Source of the DNA: Bacteroidota bacterium | GTDB lineage: Bacteria > Bacteroidota > Bacteroidia > Flavobacteriales > Flavobacteriaceae | Assembly (NCBI GenBank): GCA_024278565.1 | Contig: JAJRSY010000125.1 | Location: 1-28,850 of the forward strand | Reading direction: 5' to 3' | Length of the DNA: 28,850 bases | Shown here: positions 1 to 8,125 of the stretch, in pieces | Numbering within the stretch: position 1 is the stretch's first letter | How the letters are laid out: each line of letters starts with the position of its first letter | The notes under the pieces: model-generated | Database searches by the model: none | Told to the model about the DNA's origin: nothing | The model's input: only the letters and a program-made list of their open reading frames with translations | Translations under genes and position numbers: made by a program

Positions 1-417
1 AACTATTTGATTTTCTCTGCCGATAAAGATAGGAATGCATCTGCTCAGGAAAGCTACTTTAGAAACATTACATTCTCGGAAGATGGATCTCAATTAGATG
101 CTCACGCTTTAAATTTAAAAAGTGCCGTTGAAATCCCAGCAACATCAGTGACCAAGATAGAAGTAGATGATATCATTATTGACCCAAACCCTTCTAAAGG
201 TGTTTTGAATCTTTATTTAGGTAAGATGATGAATGTTTCGGCCAAGGTTTCGATCTATAACACAGTTGGTAAAGAAGTATACTCGATCAATTATAATAAA
301 GACCATCAAGATACAGAAACGATGGATCTGTTTTTTCTTGCCAATGGTGTTTACCGGGTCATTGTGGAGGCAGATGATAACAATACCTACCATAAATCGG
401 TAGTGATCCAAAAGTAA
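1..417 (+). CDS. C-terminal part of a type IX secreted protein (T9SS sorting domain), 5' truncated
   Basis: The reading frame is open from the first base of the window, so only the last 138 residues are visible and the start lies upstream; the first in-frame TTG at position 7 is not a real start. The last ~80 residues have the layout of a type A type IX secretion C-terminal domain: an IDPNPSKGVLNL stretch (the usual 'NPS.G.' opening), a middle strand with VSIYNTVGKEVYS, then LANGVYRVIVEAD and a basic end (HKSVVIQK). In Bacteroidota this domain takes cargo through the outer-membrane T9SS translocon and is then normally cleaved. The preceding ~50 residues do not identify the cargo. It may be an adhesin, a hydrolase or a structural surface protein. 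A strong terminator follows directly. Family call from the domain is confident; function of the whole protein is unknown. Confidence 0.85.
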   Translation, partial: NYLIFSADKDRNASAQESYFRNITFSEDGSQLDAHALNLKSAVEIPATSVTKIEVDDIIIDPNPSKGVLNLYLGKMMNVSAKVSIYNTVGKEVYSINYNKDHQDTETMDLFFLANGVYRVIVEADDNNTYHKSVVIQK

Positions 418-457
418 TCATGTTCTAGATAGATGGTCATTAGAATCATTTGCTATC

Positions 458-495
458 AAAAAAACCCTTTCGTAATAATTCGAAAGGGTTTTTTT
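458..495 (+). terminator. Rho-independent terminator after the T9SS protein
   Basis: AAAAAACCCTTTCG and CGAAAGGGTTTTTT form a perfect stem around an 8-base loop (TAATAATT), ending in a T run. It lies about 40 bases after the stop codon at 417 and separates the secreted protein from lon. Confidence 0.9.
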
Positions 496-615
496 ATGTT
501 TGTCGTGTGTGGCACAACAATTGTCAGTATAAGTAAAATGAAAAAGCTATATCGACCATAGATCAATGGTCATGGGGCTTTTCAAAAGTTTGTAATTAAC
601 TATTAATTAATATTC

Positions 616-634
616 ATGTCATTTTAAATGACAT
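616..634. promoter_or_regulatory. Perfect 19-bp palindrome just upstream of lon, possible operator
   Basis: ATGTCATTTTAAATGACAT reads the same on both strands around a central T (9-bp arms), ending 18 bases before the lon start codon. It has no T tract and no loop, so it looks like a dimeric-repressor site rather than a terminator. The regulator is unknown. A second weaker hairpin (GACCAT/ATGGTC, 554-571) lies upstream. I found no convincing -33/-7 pair here. Confidence 0.45.
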
Positions 635-652
635 AATGACCGATATACTATT

Positions 653-3103
653 ATGGGAGACGCTAAGTTTTCAAATTTTGACAATATGTCTTTACATTCG
701 ATTGATGAAGATGCCGAACTGATTCCGTTATTGACTCCTGAAGATGAGGAAGAGATGAACAATGAGGGCTTGCCTGAAACCTTGCCAATATTACCTTTGA
801 GGAACACTGTTTTGTTTCCAGGTGTGGTCATACCAATAACTGCTGGCAGGGATAAATCCATACGATTAATTAAAGATGCCAATAACGGTTCAAAGGTAAT
901 TGGTGTGGTCTCGCAAAAAGATGAGGAGACTGAAAACCCTGATGTGAAAGACATTAATACACTGGGTACGGTGGCTAGAATTTTACGTGTGCTGCAAATG
1001 CCAGATGGAAATACCACAGTGATCATTCAAGGAAAAAAACGTTTTGAAATAGCCGAGGTGCTTACAAAAGACCCCTACATCACGGCCACGGTAAGAGAAG
1101 CAGGTGAAGAAAGACCCGAGCGCAATGACAAAGAATTTTCGGCTATAATCGACTCTATAAAAGAGCTGTCCCTTCAGATAATCAGAGATAATCCGAATAT
1201 TCCAAGTGAGGCTTCTTTTGCAATAAAAAATATTCAGAGCGATTCGTTTCTTATCAATTTTATTTCATCAAATCTAAATTTAGATGTCAAAGACAAGCAA
1301 GAGCTTCTTGAGATTAGAAACCTACAAGAACGCGCATTGGCCACTCTTAAGTATATGAATGTCGAGCTCCAAAAACTAGAGCTTAAGAACGATATTCAAT
1401 CGAAAGTAAGAAGTGATATGGATCAGCAGCAGCGTGAGTATTTCTTGCATCAACAAATGAAAACTATTCAAGAAGAGCTGGGTGGGGTTTCGTATGATGA
1501 GGAAATAGTCGAAATGCGAATGAAGGGCAAAAAGAAAAAGTGGATAAAAGAGGTTGGAGTGCATTTTGAGAAAGAACTGTCCAAAATGCAACGAATGAAC
1601 CCGCAGGTTGCAGAATACTCCATCCAAAGAAATTATTTGGATTTGTTTTTAGATCTTCCATGGAACGAATTCTCAAAAGATAAGTTCGATTTGAAACGGG
1701 CCCAAAAAATATTGGATAAAGATCATTACGGACTCGAAGATGTCAAGCGGCGTATTATCGAATATTTGGCAGTTTTAAAGCTTAGAAATGATATGAAATC
1801 GCCTATTATTTGCCTTTATGGCCCTCCTGGGGTAGGTAAAACATCATTGGGTAAATCTATTGCAAAGGCTCTGGGTAGAAAGTATGTGAGAATTTCGTTG
1901 GGCGGGTTGCGTGATGAAGCGGAAATACGAGGACATCGTAAAACCTATATTGGTGCAATGCCCGGGCGTATTGTGCAGAGCATTAAAAAGGCGGGCACCT
2001 CAAATCCGGTATTTATTTTGGATGAGATCGATAAATTATCGAACAGCCATCAGGGTGACCCGTCTTCCGCAATGTTGGAAGTATTGGATCCCGAACAGAA
2101 CAGTGAGTTTCATGATAACTTTCTTGAAATGGGCTATGACCTCTCTAAGGTAATGTTCATTGCAACGGCAAACAATCTTTCGACTATACAACCTGCATTA
2201 CGTGATCGAATGGAAATGATCAATGTAACAGGCTATACCATAGAGGAAAAAGTAGAAATAGCAAAACGACATTTACTTCCAAAGCAATTGAAAGAACATG
2301 GTCTTTCTGCAAAACATTTAAAAATAGGCAAACCACAGCTTGAAAAAATTGTTGAAGGCTACACAAGAGAATCGGGTGTAAGATCTTTGGAAAAGCAAAT
2401 TGCTAAAATGGTACGTTACGCAGCGAAATCAATTGCCACGGAAGAGGAATATACTATTAAGGTGAGCAGTTCAGATGTAGAAACGGTATTGGGCCCGGCA
2501 AGAATGGAACGTGATAAGTATGAGAACAATGATGTTGCAGGTGTGGTTACGGGCTTGGCATGGACGAGTGTTGGTGGCGATATACTGTTTATCGAATCTA
2601 TTCTATCGAAAGGGAAAGGAACACTGAATATAACCGGTAATCTGGGCAAGGTAATGAAAGAGTCGGCCACCATTGCCATGGAGTATATTAAGTCGAACGC
2701 TGAAATTTTCGGAATCGATTCTGAAATTTTCGATAAATACAATGTACATATTCATGTACCGGAAGGAGCTACCCCAAAAGATGGGCCAAGCGCAGGTATT
2801 ACCATGTTGACCTCTTTGGTTTCGTTGTTTACACAACGAAAGGTAAAAAAGAGTTTGGCGATGACCGGCGAGATAACACTTCGTGGAAAGGTATTACCAG
2901 TTGGAGGGATAAAAGAAAAAATATTGGCCGCAAAGCGGGCAAGAATCAAAGAGATAGTGCTGTGCAAAGAAAATGAAAAGGATATTCTCGAAATCAAGAA
3001 AGACTATTTAAAAGGACTGACCTTTCATTATGTGACCGAAATGCATGAGGTCGTGGAAATTGCCATTACCAAGCAAAAAGTAAAAAACGCAAAAAAGTTC
3101 TAA
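653..3103 (+). CDS. lon: ATP-dependent protease Lon
   Basis: Lon is the cytosolic AAA+ serine protease that degrades misfolded and certain regulatory proteins. The 816-residue protein has the usual order. There is an acidic N-terminal tail (about 1-42), then the LAN substrate-binding domain (about 43-245) and a coiled-coil region containing the REYFLHQQMKTIQEELG signature (261-277). The AAA+ module follows, with Walker A GPPGVGKT (390-397) and Walker B FILDEID (454-460). Last is the protease domain with the Ser-Lys dyad: Ser713 in PKDGPSAGITM and Lys756 in VGGIKEK, spaced 43 residues as in E. coli Lon. All key residues are intact. The ATG at 653 is preferred; no clear Shine-Dalgarno sequence is visible, which is normal in Bacteroidota. 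A perfect palindrome sits just upstream. cmk follows after 32 bases and may be co-transcribed. Confidence 0.97.
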   Translation: MGDAKFSNFDNMSLHSIDEDAELIPLLTPEDEEEMNNEGLPETLPILPLRNTVLFPGVVIPITAGRDKSIRLIKDANNGSKVIGVVSQKDEETENPDVKDINTLGTVARILRVLQMPDGNTTVIIQGKKRFEIAEVLTKDPYITATVREAGEERPERNDKEFSAIIDSIKELSLQIIRDNPNIPSEASFAIKNIQSDSFLINFISSNLNLDVKDKQELLEIRNLQERALATLKYMNVELQKLELKNDIQSKVRSDMDQQQREYFLHQQMKTIQEELGGVSYDEEIVEMRMKGKKKKWIKEVGVHFEKELSKMQRMNPQVAEYSIQRNYLDLFLDLPWNEFSKDKFDLKRAQKILDKDHYGLEDVKRRIIEYLAVLKLRNDMKSPIICLYGPPGVGKTSLGKSIAKALGRKYVRISLGGLRDEAEIRGHRKTYIGAMPGRIVQSIKKAGTSNPVFILDEIDKLSNSHQGDPSSAMLEVLDPEQNSEFHDNFLEMGYDLSKVMFIATANNLSTIQPALRDRMEMINVTGYTIEEKVEIAKRHLLPKQLKEHGLSAKHLKIGKPQLEKIVEGYTRESGVRSLEKQIAKMVRYAAKSIATEEEYTIKVSSSDVETVLGPARMERDKYENNDVAGVVTGLAWTSVGGDILFIESILSKGKGTLNITGNLGKVMKESATIAMEYIKSNAEIFGIDSEIFDKYNVHIHVPEGATPKDGPSAGITMLTSLVSLFTQRKVKKSLAMTGEITLRGKVLPVGGIKEKILAAKRARIKEIVLCKENEKDILEIKKDYLKGLTFHYVTEMHEVVEIAITKQKVKNAKKF

Positions 3104-3135
3104 ATTTGAGGGCGGTCTTCCTATTTTTATAACCC

Positions 3136-3828
3136 ATGAAGAAAATAACCATTGCCATAGATGGGTATTCATCGACCGGAAAAAGTACCATTGCCAAGCA
3201 ATTGGCAATGGTCTTGGGCTACGTGTACGTTGATACGGGGGCAATGTATAGGGCGGTTACCCTATTTGCACTGCGAAATGGCTTTGTTGGTGGTATGAGT
3301 GAAAATATTCCGGCCTTGGTGGGGTCACTCCATAAAATAGAATTGACCTTTACATATAATGAGGACTTGGGTTATTCTGAAATGTACTTGAACGCCAAGA
3401 ACGTTGAAAAGGAAATACGTACGTTGGAAGTCTCAAAGTATGTGAGCAGGGTAGCTGAGATAAAAGAGGTGAGGCATAAACTGGTCGATATGCAGAAGAA
3501 AATGGGCAAGGGAAAAGGCATAGTAATGGATGGTAGGGATATTGGTACCGTTGTTTTTCCTGATGCCGAACTGAAAGTGTTCATGACCGCTTCGCCAGAT
3601 AAAAGAGCTTATCGCCGCTATAAAGAACTGTTGGACAAGGGAGAGAAAGTGACCTATGAAGAGGTTCTTGAGAATGTAAGGTACAGAGATGATATCGATT
3701 CAAGCAGGGAGTTTTCACCCTTGCGCAAGGCCAAAGATGCCATTGGGTTCGACAATAGTGATATGGGCCTAAAAGAGCAATTTGAACGAATGCACAATTT
3801 TGCCCTGCGTGTAATTGAAAAACAGTAG
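3136..3828 (+). CDS. cmk: Cytidylate kinase (CMP/dCMP kinase)
   Basis: This enzyme phosphorylates CMP and dCMP with ATP to give the diphosphates, recycling pyrimidine nucleotides in the cytosol. The N-terminus has the P-loop IAIDGYSSTGKSTIAK (residues 5-20, with GYSSTGKS in place of the more common GPAGSGKG), followed by YVDTGAMYRAVT, a CMP-binding signature. MDGRDIGTVVFPDAELKVF (residues about 135-153) and DKRAYRRYKE (lid) are also typical. The end DDIDSSREFSPLRKAKDAI matches the family's C-terminal region. At 230 residues it has the usual length. It follows lon by 32 bases on the same strand and ends in a convergent arrangement with the BON-LysM gene. Confidence 0.95.
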   Translation: MKKITIAIDGYSSTGKSTIAKQLAMVLGYVYVDTGAMYRAVTLFALRNGFVGGMSENIPALVGSLHKIELTFTYNEDLGYSEMYLNAKNVEKEIRTLEVSKYVSRVAEIKEVRHKLVDMQKKMGKGKGIVMDGRDIGTVVFPDAELKVFMTASPDKRAYRRYKELLDKGEKVTYEEVLENVRYRDDIDSSREFSPLRKAKDAIGFDNSDMGLKEQFERMHNFALRVIEKQ

Positions 3829-3857
3829 CAAAGTGTTTCAGTTTTTTGTAAAAACGA

Positions 3858-3901
3858 AAAGCAATCTGTAAACATGGTTTCCCAAATTGACAGATTGCTT
3901 T
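3858..3901. terminator. Hairpin between convergent cmk and the BON-LysM gene
   Basis: AAAGCAATCTGT (3858-3869) and ACAGATTGCTTT (3890-3901) form a perfect 12-bp stem with a 20-base loop. It lies just after the cmk stop and just after the minus-strand gene's stop. Read on the minus strand it is followed by TTTCGTTTTT, so it fits best as the terminator of the BON-LysM gene, with possible use in both directions. Confidence 0.6.
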
Positions 3902-3924
3902 ATGGCCAGAAAGGCATTCTTATT

Positions 3925-4305
3925 TTACGGATTTGGAATCACCAAAACCTGATCAGGATGAATCACATCCGGATTCTTCAATATATTCGTATTGGCAGCG
4001 AAAATCTTTTGGTACTGCATAGCATCGCCATAATATTTTTTGGCAATTTTACTCAAAGACTCTCCACTGGCAACAGTATGCCTATGGTACACCGAGCTAT
4101 CGGCAACTGAAATGTTCGCTTTTACATCAGATGCGTTCTCACCACCCAATTCTTTTATTTTGTCCCACAATAGGTTTTTCTCGTAAGGGGTAGCGGCCTC
4201 GCCTTTTATTTTTAAAATACCTCCTTCTTCGGTAACGTTTCCATCTTTGATACCTAATTGCTCACCAAGATCTAAAACAGCTTGGTACTTTGCTTTAACA
4301 CTCAT
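3925..4305 (-). CDS. BON and LysM domain protein, Kbp/YgaU-like
   Basis: A 126-residue protein with an N-terminal BON-type domain (about 1-68, with GGILKIKGEAATPYEKNLLWD resembling the conserved BON turn) and a C-terminal LysM domain (about 74-126). The LysM domain includes HTVASGESLSKIAKKYYGDAM and the closing VIHPDQVLVIPNP. The order and size match E. coli Kbp (YgaU, 149 residues), a cytoplasmic K+-binding protein. There is no signal peptide, which agrees with a cytosolic role rather than cell-wall binding. It stands alone, convergent with cmk and divergent from rpsA (258 bases apart). I did not find a strong promoter for it. The family call is good; the potassium-sensing role is carried over from E. 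coli. Confidence 0.85.
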   Translation of the reverse strand: MSVKAKYQAVLDLGEQLGIKDGNVTEEGGILKIKGEAATPYEKNLLWDKIKELGGENASDVKANISVADSSVYHRHTVASGESLSKIAKKYYGDAMQYQKIFAANTNILKNPDVIHPDQVLVIPNP

Positions 4306-4417
4306 AGTAATTCTTTTAAACGATTAATATTTGAAGGTCTAAGGTAATGATAATTGAAATATGTAGCACTAAAATTCTTAAAATAGTGAACGAAGCCAAC
4401 CTTATTAATGAATGGGG

Positions 4418-4448
4418 TTGGTTTACTTATTTAAATAATGTATTTTTG
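4418..4448 (+). promoter_or_regulatory. Bacteroidota-type promoter of rpsA
   Basis: TTG (4418-4420), 20 bases, then TATTTTTG (4441-4448), an exact match to the TAnnTTTG -7 element used by the Bacteroidota primary sigma factor. Transcription would start near 4454, leaving a leader of about 110 bases. I see no clear regulatory structure in the leader. Confidence 0.7.
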
Positions 4449-4563
4449 CAGCCCTTTTTAACAAAGAATCAAGAGAAAAATAGGGATATAAAAAACAGTA
4501 TAACACCTTCTGCGGTAATTGTTTGACTCTTGTAAGACCGTAGAATACAAATAGTATCTTCAA

Positions 4564-6501
4564 ATGGCTGAAGAAAAAGCAAAATCCAAGGTAGGGGAAA
4601 CTACCAAAGAAGTAAAGGAAACAGTAGAACAAACTGTTGAAGAAGTAATGGAAACAGTAGAACAAACTACCGAAGAAGTAAAAGAAAAGGTAGAAGAGAC
4701 TACTGAGGAAGCGAAAGAAATCAAAAAGGAAATTCCCGTTCAGGATCCTAAAGAGTTTTTGGAAAACTTCAATTGGGAAAAATACGAGCAAGGTATCGAG
4801 CGTGTTGAAGATTCCAAGTTAGAGGAATTTGAAAAATTGGTAACTGAAAATTTTGTAGATACCGCTGATGCAGAGGTAGTTACAGGTGTCGTGGTTTTTA
4901 TTACAGATCGTGAAGCGATTATAGACATCAATGCCAAATCAGAAGGGGTTATCTCTTTGAACGAGTTTCGCTACAATCCTGATTTAAAGGTTGGTGACCA
5001 AGTTGATGTATTGATCGATATTCGAGAAGATAAAAGTGGTCAATTGGTACTTTCTCACAGAAAGGCAAGAACCATTATGGCCTGGGACCGTGTAAATGCC
5101 GCCCATGATAATGAGGAAATAGTAAGTGGTTTTGTAAAATGCAGAACCAAAGGGGGTATGATCGTTGATGTTTTCGGAATCGAGGCCTTTTTGCCAGGTT
5201 CTCAAATTGATGTGAAGCCTATTCGTGATTACGATCAGTATGTGAACAAAACAATGGAGTTCAAGGTGGTGAAAATCAACCATGAGTTTAAAAATGTTGT
5301 GGTATCGCACAAAGCATTGATCGAAGCAGATATCGAAGAACAGAAAAAAGAAATCATTAGCCAACTTGAGAAAGGGCAAGTGTTAGAAGGTATTGTTAAG
5401 AATATTACTTCCTACGGTGTCTTTATCGACCTTGGTGGTGTTGATGGTCTGGTACACATTACCGATTTGTCATGGAGTAGGATCAACCACCCGAACGAGA
5501 TTGTTGAACTAGACCAGAAACTCAATGTTGTAATTCTTGATTTTGATGAGAACAAATCAAGGATCCAGTTAGGGTTGAAGCAGTTAGAGAAGCACCCTTG
5601 GGAGGCTTTGAGCGATGATATCAAAATTGGCGACAAGATAAACGGTAAAGTTGTTGTAATAGCAGATTACGGTGCGTTCATTGAAGTTGTTGAAGGTGTT
5701 GAAGGTTTGATCCACGTTTCTGAAATGTCTTGGTCGACCCACCTAAGATCTGCACAAGACTTTGTCAAGGTAGGTGATAAAATAGATGCCGTTGTATTGA
5801 CCATGGATCGTGAAGATCGTAAAATGTCATTGGGTATCAAACAATTGACACCTGACCCTTGGACCGATATTACTACGAAATACCCAGTAGGTTCTAAACA
5901 TAAGGGTATTGTCAGAAACTTCACCAATTTTGGTGTGTTTGTCGAGTTGGAAGAAGGTATTGACGGATTGATCTATATATCAGATCTTTCTTGGACCAAG
6001 AAAATCAAACACCCATCTGAATTTGTTACCGTTGGTGATACTATGGAAGTGGTCGTGTTGGAATTGGATGTTGATGGTCGTAAGCTGAGCTTGGGCCACA
6101 AACAAACTACCGACAACCCTTGGGATAAATATGAAAAGGAGTTTGGTTTAGACAGTATTCATAAAGCGGCTATAACCGAGATAGTCGATAAAGGTGCCAT
6201 CATTGAATTCAATGAAGATATTACGGCATTTGTACCGCAACGACACTTAGAGAAAGAAGATGGCAAGAAATTGGTGAAAGGTGAAGAGGCCGAATTCAAG
6301 ATCATCGAGTTCAATAAGGACTTTAAAAGAGTGGTAGCAAGTCATACCGCCCTGTTTAGAGAAGAGGAGAAACGTAATGTAAAAGCTGCGGTCAAAAGAC
6401 AGGCAGCCAGTGCCGAGGAAGCAAAACCTACTTTAGGTGATGCCAACGAAGCCTTACAGGCGTTGAAAGAAAAAATGGAAGCTGGTTCTAAAAAGAAATA
6501 A
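4564..6501 (+). CDS. rpsA: 30S ribosomal protein S1
   Basis: S1 binds mRNA on the 30S subunit and helps unfold leaders; it matters particularly in Bacteroidota, where Shine-Dalgarno sequences are mostly unused. The 645-residue protein has six S1 (OB-fold) repeats. They begin near residues 98 (VTGVVVFITDREAIIDI), 183 (VSGFVKCRTKGGMIVDV), 275 (LEGIVKNITSYGVFIDLGG), 360 (INGKVVVIADYGAFIEV), 445 (HKGIVRNFTNFGVFVEL) and 532 (HKAAITEIVDKGAIIEF). The last repeat is followed by a Lys/Ala-rich tail. The N-terminus is unusual: residues 9-52 are four consecutive 11-residue repeats (KVGETTKEVKE, TVEQTVEEVME, TVEQTTEEVKE, KVEETTEEAKE), predicted to form a charged helix. The gene is monocistronic, with its own promoter and a strong terminator. 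Confidence 0.96.
   Translation: MAEEKAKSKVGETTKEVKETVEQTVEEVMETVEQTTEEVKEKVEETTEEAKEIKKEIPVQDPKEFLENFNWEKYEQGIERVEDSKLEEFEKLVTENFVDTADAEVVTGVVVFITDREAIIDINAKSEGVISLNEFRYNPDLKVGDQVDVLIDIREDKSGQLVLSHRKARTIMAWDRVNAAHDNEEIVSGFVKCRTKGGMIVDVFGIEAFLPGSQIDVKPIRDYDQYVNKTMEFKVVKINHEFKNVVVSHKALIEADIEEQKKEIISQLEKGQVLEGIVKNITSYGVFIDLGGVDGLVHITDLSWSRINHPNEIVELDQKLNVVILDFDENKSRIQLGLKQLEKHPWEALSDDIKIGDKINGKVVVIADYGAFIEVVEGVEGLIHVSEMSWSTHLRSAQDFVKVGDKIDAVVLTMDREDRKMSLGIKQLTPDPWTDITTKYPVGSKHKGIVRNFTNFGVFVELEEGIDGLIYISDLSWTKKIKHPSEFVTVGDTMEVVVLELDVDGRKLSLGHKQTTDNPWDKYEKEFGLDSIHKAAITEIVDKGAIIEFNEDITAFVPQRHLEKEDGKKLVKGEEAEFKIIEFNKDFKRVVASHTALFREEEKRNVKAAVKRQAASAEEAKPTLGDANEALQALKEKMEAGSKKK
4588..4719 (+). repeat. 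Four tandem 33-bp repeats inside rpsA encoding an 11-residue motif
   Basis: Codons 9-52 of rpsA encode four in-register copies of an 11-residue unit close to T-V-E-Q-T-T-E-E-V-K-E. The copies are also similar at DNA level (GAAACAGTAGAACAAACT occurs twice). A hendecad pattern with alternating T/V and E/K suggests an amphipathic or loosely coiled helix, similar in style to group 3 LEA repeats. Confidence 0.8.
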
Positions 6502-6520
6502 GCGATTCATTTGAATATTT

Positions 6521-6555
6521 AAAGCCCCGACCTTTCATTAGGTCGGGGCTTTTTT
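6521..6555 (+). terminator. Rho-independent terminator of rpsA
   Basis: AAAGCCCCGACC and GGTCGGGGCTTT form a perfect GC-rich stem with an 8-base loop (TTTCATTA), followed by a T run. It sits 19 bases after the rpsA stop codon. Confidence 0.93.
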
Positions 6556-6593
6556 ATTTGTGACGGTTGATAGGGCATTTAGGTGGAATTCCC

Positions 6594-6601
6594 TATTTTT
6601 G
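6594..6601 (+). promoter_or_regulatory. Probable -7 element for the pyrR-pyrB-rnz operon
   Basis: TATTTTTG is an exact TAnnTTTG match 27 bases before the pyrR ATG. The nearest TTG upstream (6567-6569) is 24 bases away, longer than the usual 19-20, so the -33 part is uncertain. The implied leader is only about 20 bases, leaving no room for a classical PyrR-bound attenuator. Confidence 0.5.
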
Positions 6602-6628
6602 TGCTTCTAAAGTGTTGATGCACTGTAT

Positions 6629-7168
6629 ATGGGTCAAAAAGTACTACTTTCCTCAAAAGAAATAAACATCATCCTTCACCGTTTGGCCTGTCAACTCCTT
6701 GAAAATCATTTAGACTTTGCAAATACAGTGCTCATTGGCATACAGCCTAGAGGCACCTATGTAGTTGAAAGGCTAACTAGAATTCTTAAAGAGGAATATG
6801 GTGTCAAACATATTGATGTGGGGTTTTTGGATATTACTTTTTATAGAGATGATTTTAGGCGGGGCGACAAAACCCTGTCCGCCACCGAAACGAAAATCGA
6901 TTTTTTGATCGAGGATAAAAAAGTGGTGCTGATCGATGATGTATTATATACAGGAAGAAGTATACGGGCGGCCCTTACGGCCATACAATCTTTTGGGCGA
7001 CCGGCAGAAATTGAACTGCTTACCTTGATCGATAGACGGTTTAGTAGGCATTTGCCCATTCAACCCAACTATAGGGGGCGGCAGGTAGATGCCATTAATG
7101 GTGAGAAAGTAAAGGTTATGTGGAAGGAAAATGACGGCAAGGATGCAATTTATTTAGTAGGAAGATAA
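6629..7168 (+). CDS. pyrR: PyrR, bifunctional pyrimidine operon regulator / uracil phosphoribosyltransferase
   Basis: The 179-residue protein is a type I phosphoribosyltransferase. The PRPP loop VVLIDDVLYTGRS (residues 99-111) is intact, and DVGFLDITFYRDDF and LIDRRFSRHLPIQPNYRG match PyrR rather than Upp or Apt. In Firmicutes, UMP-bound PyrR folds an anti-antiterminator in pyr mRNA leaders, and the protein also makes UMP from uracil and PRPP. pyrB follows after 24 bases, so the regulator heads a pyr operon. The upstream leader is too short for an attenuator and I saw no anti-antiterminator hairpin before pyrR or pyrB. Its regulatory activity here is therefore open, while the enzymatic role is well supported. 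Confidence 0.93.
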   Translation: MGQKVLLSSKEINIILHRLACQLLENHLDFANTVLIGIQPRGTYVVERLTRILKEEYGVKHIDVGFLDITFYRDDFRRGDKTLSATETKIDFLIEDKKVVLIDDVLYTGRSIRAALTAIQSFGRPAEIELLTLIDRRFSRHLPIQPNYRGRQVDAINGEKVKVMWKENDGKDAIYLVGR

Positions 7169-7192
7169 AAATGTAACCAATATTCATAGAGA

Positions 7193-8119
7193 ATGGGTGA
7201 ACTGGGTGTAAAACACTTACTGGGAATCAAGTATCTGAAAGAATCGGATGTTCAGCTCATTTTTGAAACCGCGGACCATTTTAAAGAAGTCATCAATCGT
7301 TCGATCAAGAAGGTGCCATCGCTTCGTGATATCACCATAGCCAATATTTTCTTTGAGAACAGTACCCGTACAAAACTATCTTTTGAACTTGCCGAAAAAA
7401 GACTGTCGGCAGATGTCATCAATTTTTCTGCAGGGCAATCATCGGTCAGGAAGGGAGAGACATTGATCGACACGGTAAACAATATTCTTTCGATGAAAGT
7501 TGATATGGTCGTGATGCGCCACCCAAACCCAGGAGCGGGCATATTTTTGTCCAAACACGTAAGCGCATCTATAATAAATGCAGGTGACGGGGCACACGAA
7601 CATCCCACACAGGCCCTGTTGGATTCGTATTCCATCCGAGAAAAATTAGGGGATGTTGCGGGTAAAAATGTGGTGATCGTGGGTGATATACTCCATTCGA
7701 GAGTAGCATTGTCAAATATCTTCGCCCTAAAATTACAGGGTGCGAACGTAAAGGTTTGCGGTCCAAGAACATTGCTTCCGAAATATGTCGAATCGTTAGG
7801 AGTTGAAATAGAGACCAATTTACGAAAAGCATTGAACTGGTGTGATGTTGCCAATATGCTGCGCATACAGAACGAGCGGTTTGACATTGGTTATTTTCCC
7901 ACCACACGGGAATACACCCAACAGTACGGTGTCAATAAAAAATTGTTGGACAGTTTGGACAAAGAGATAGTCATCATGCACCCAGGGCCGATCAACCGAG
8001 GTGTTGAGGTAACCAGTGACGTTGCCGATTCAAAACAATCGATTATATTGAACCAAGTTGAAAACGGAGTGGCAATTCGTATGGCGGTCATTTATTTATT
8101 GGCCTCAAAGATTAAATGA
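7193..8119 (+). CDS. pyrB: Aspartate carbamoyltransferase catalytic subunit
   Basis: Condenses carbamoyl phosphate with L-aspartate to N-carbamoyl-aspartate, the committed step of pyrimidine synthesis. The 308-residue length is standard. The carbamoyl-phosphate loop FFENSTRTKLSFELAEKRL (about 53-71) carries the S-T-R-T-x-x-S motif. HPTQALLDSYSIRE (about 137-150) and the end loop IMHPGPINRGVE (about 261-272) are also intact. No pyrI regulatory subunit lies beside it, so the enzyme may be a simple catalytic trimer or rely on PyrR-based control. It sits 24 bases after pyrR and 6 bases before the next ORF, all consistent with one transcript. Confidence 0.96.
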   Translation: MGELGVKHLLGIKYLKESDVQLIFETADHFKEVINRSIKKVPSLRDITIANIFFENSTRTKLSFELAEKRLSADVINFSAGQSSVRKGETLIDTVNNILSMKVDMVVMRHPNPGAGIFLSKHVSASIINAGDGAHEHPTQALLDSYSIREKLGDVAGKNVVIVGDILHSRVALSNIFALKLQGANVKVCGPRTLLPKYVESLGVEIETNLRKALNWCDVANMLRIQNERFDIGYFPTTREYTQQYGVNKKLLDSLDKEIVIMHPGPINRGVEVTSDVADSKQSIILNQVENGVAIRMAVIYLLASKIK

Positions 8120-8125
8120 ACAATT

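Noticed and set aside
495..502. TATGTTTG as a -7 element for lon
   Set aside because: It matches TAnnTTTG but overlaps the T run of the preceding terminator, has no -33 partner and would give a leader of about 145 bases.
3874..4110. 78-residue plus-strand frame after cmk
   Set aside because: It starts in the loop of the terminator hairpin and lies opposite the BON-LysM gene; the translation shows no family features.
4423..4791. Phe/Leu-rich 122-residue frame on the minus strand
   Set aside because: It is the complement of the rpsA 11-residue repeat region; the repeated FYCFxYFF pattern is the mirror of the Glu/Lys repeats, and it crosses the rpsA promoter.
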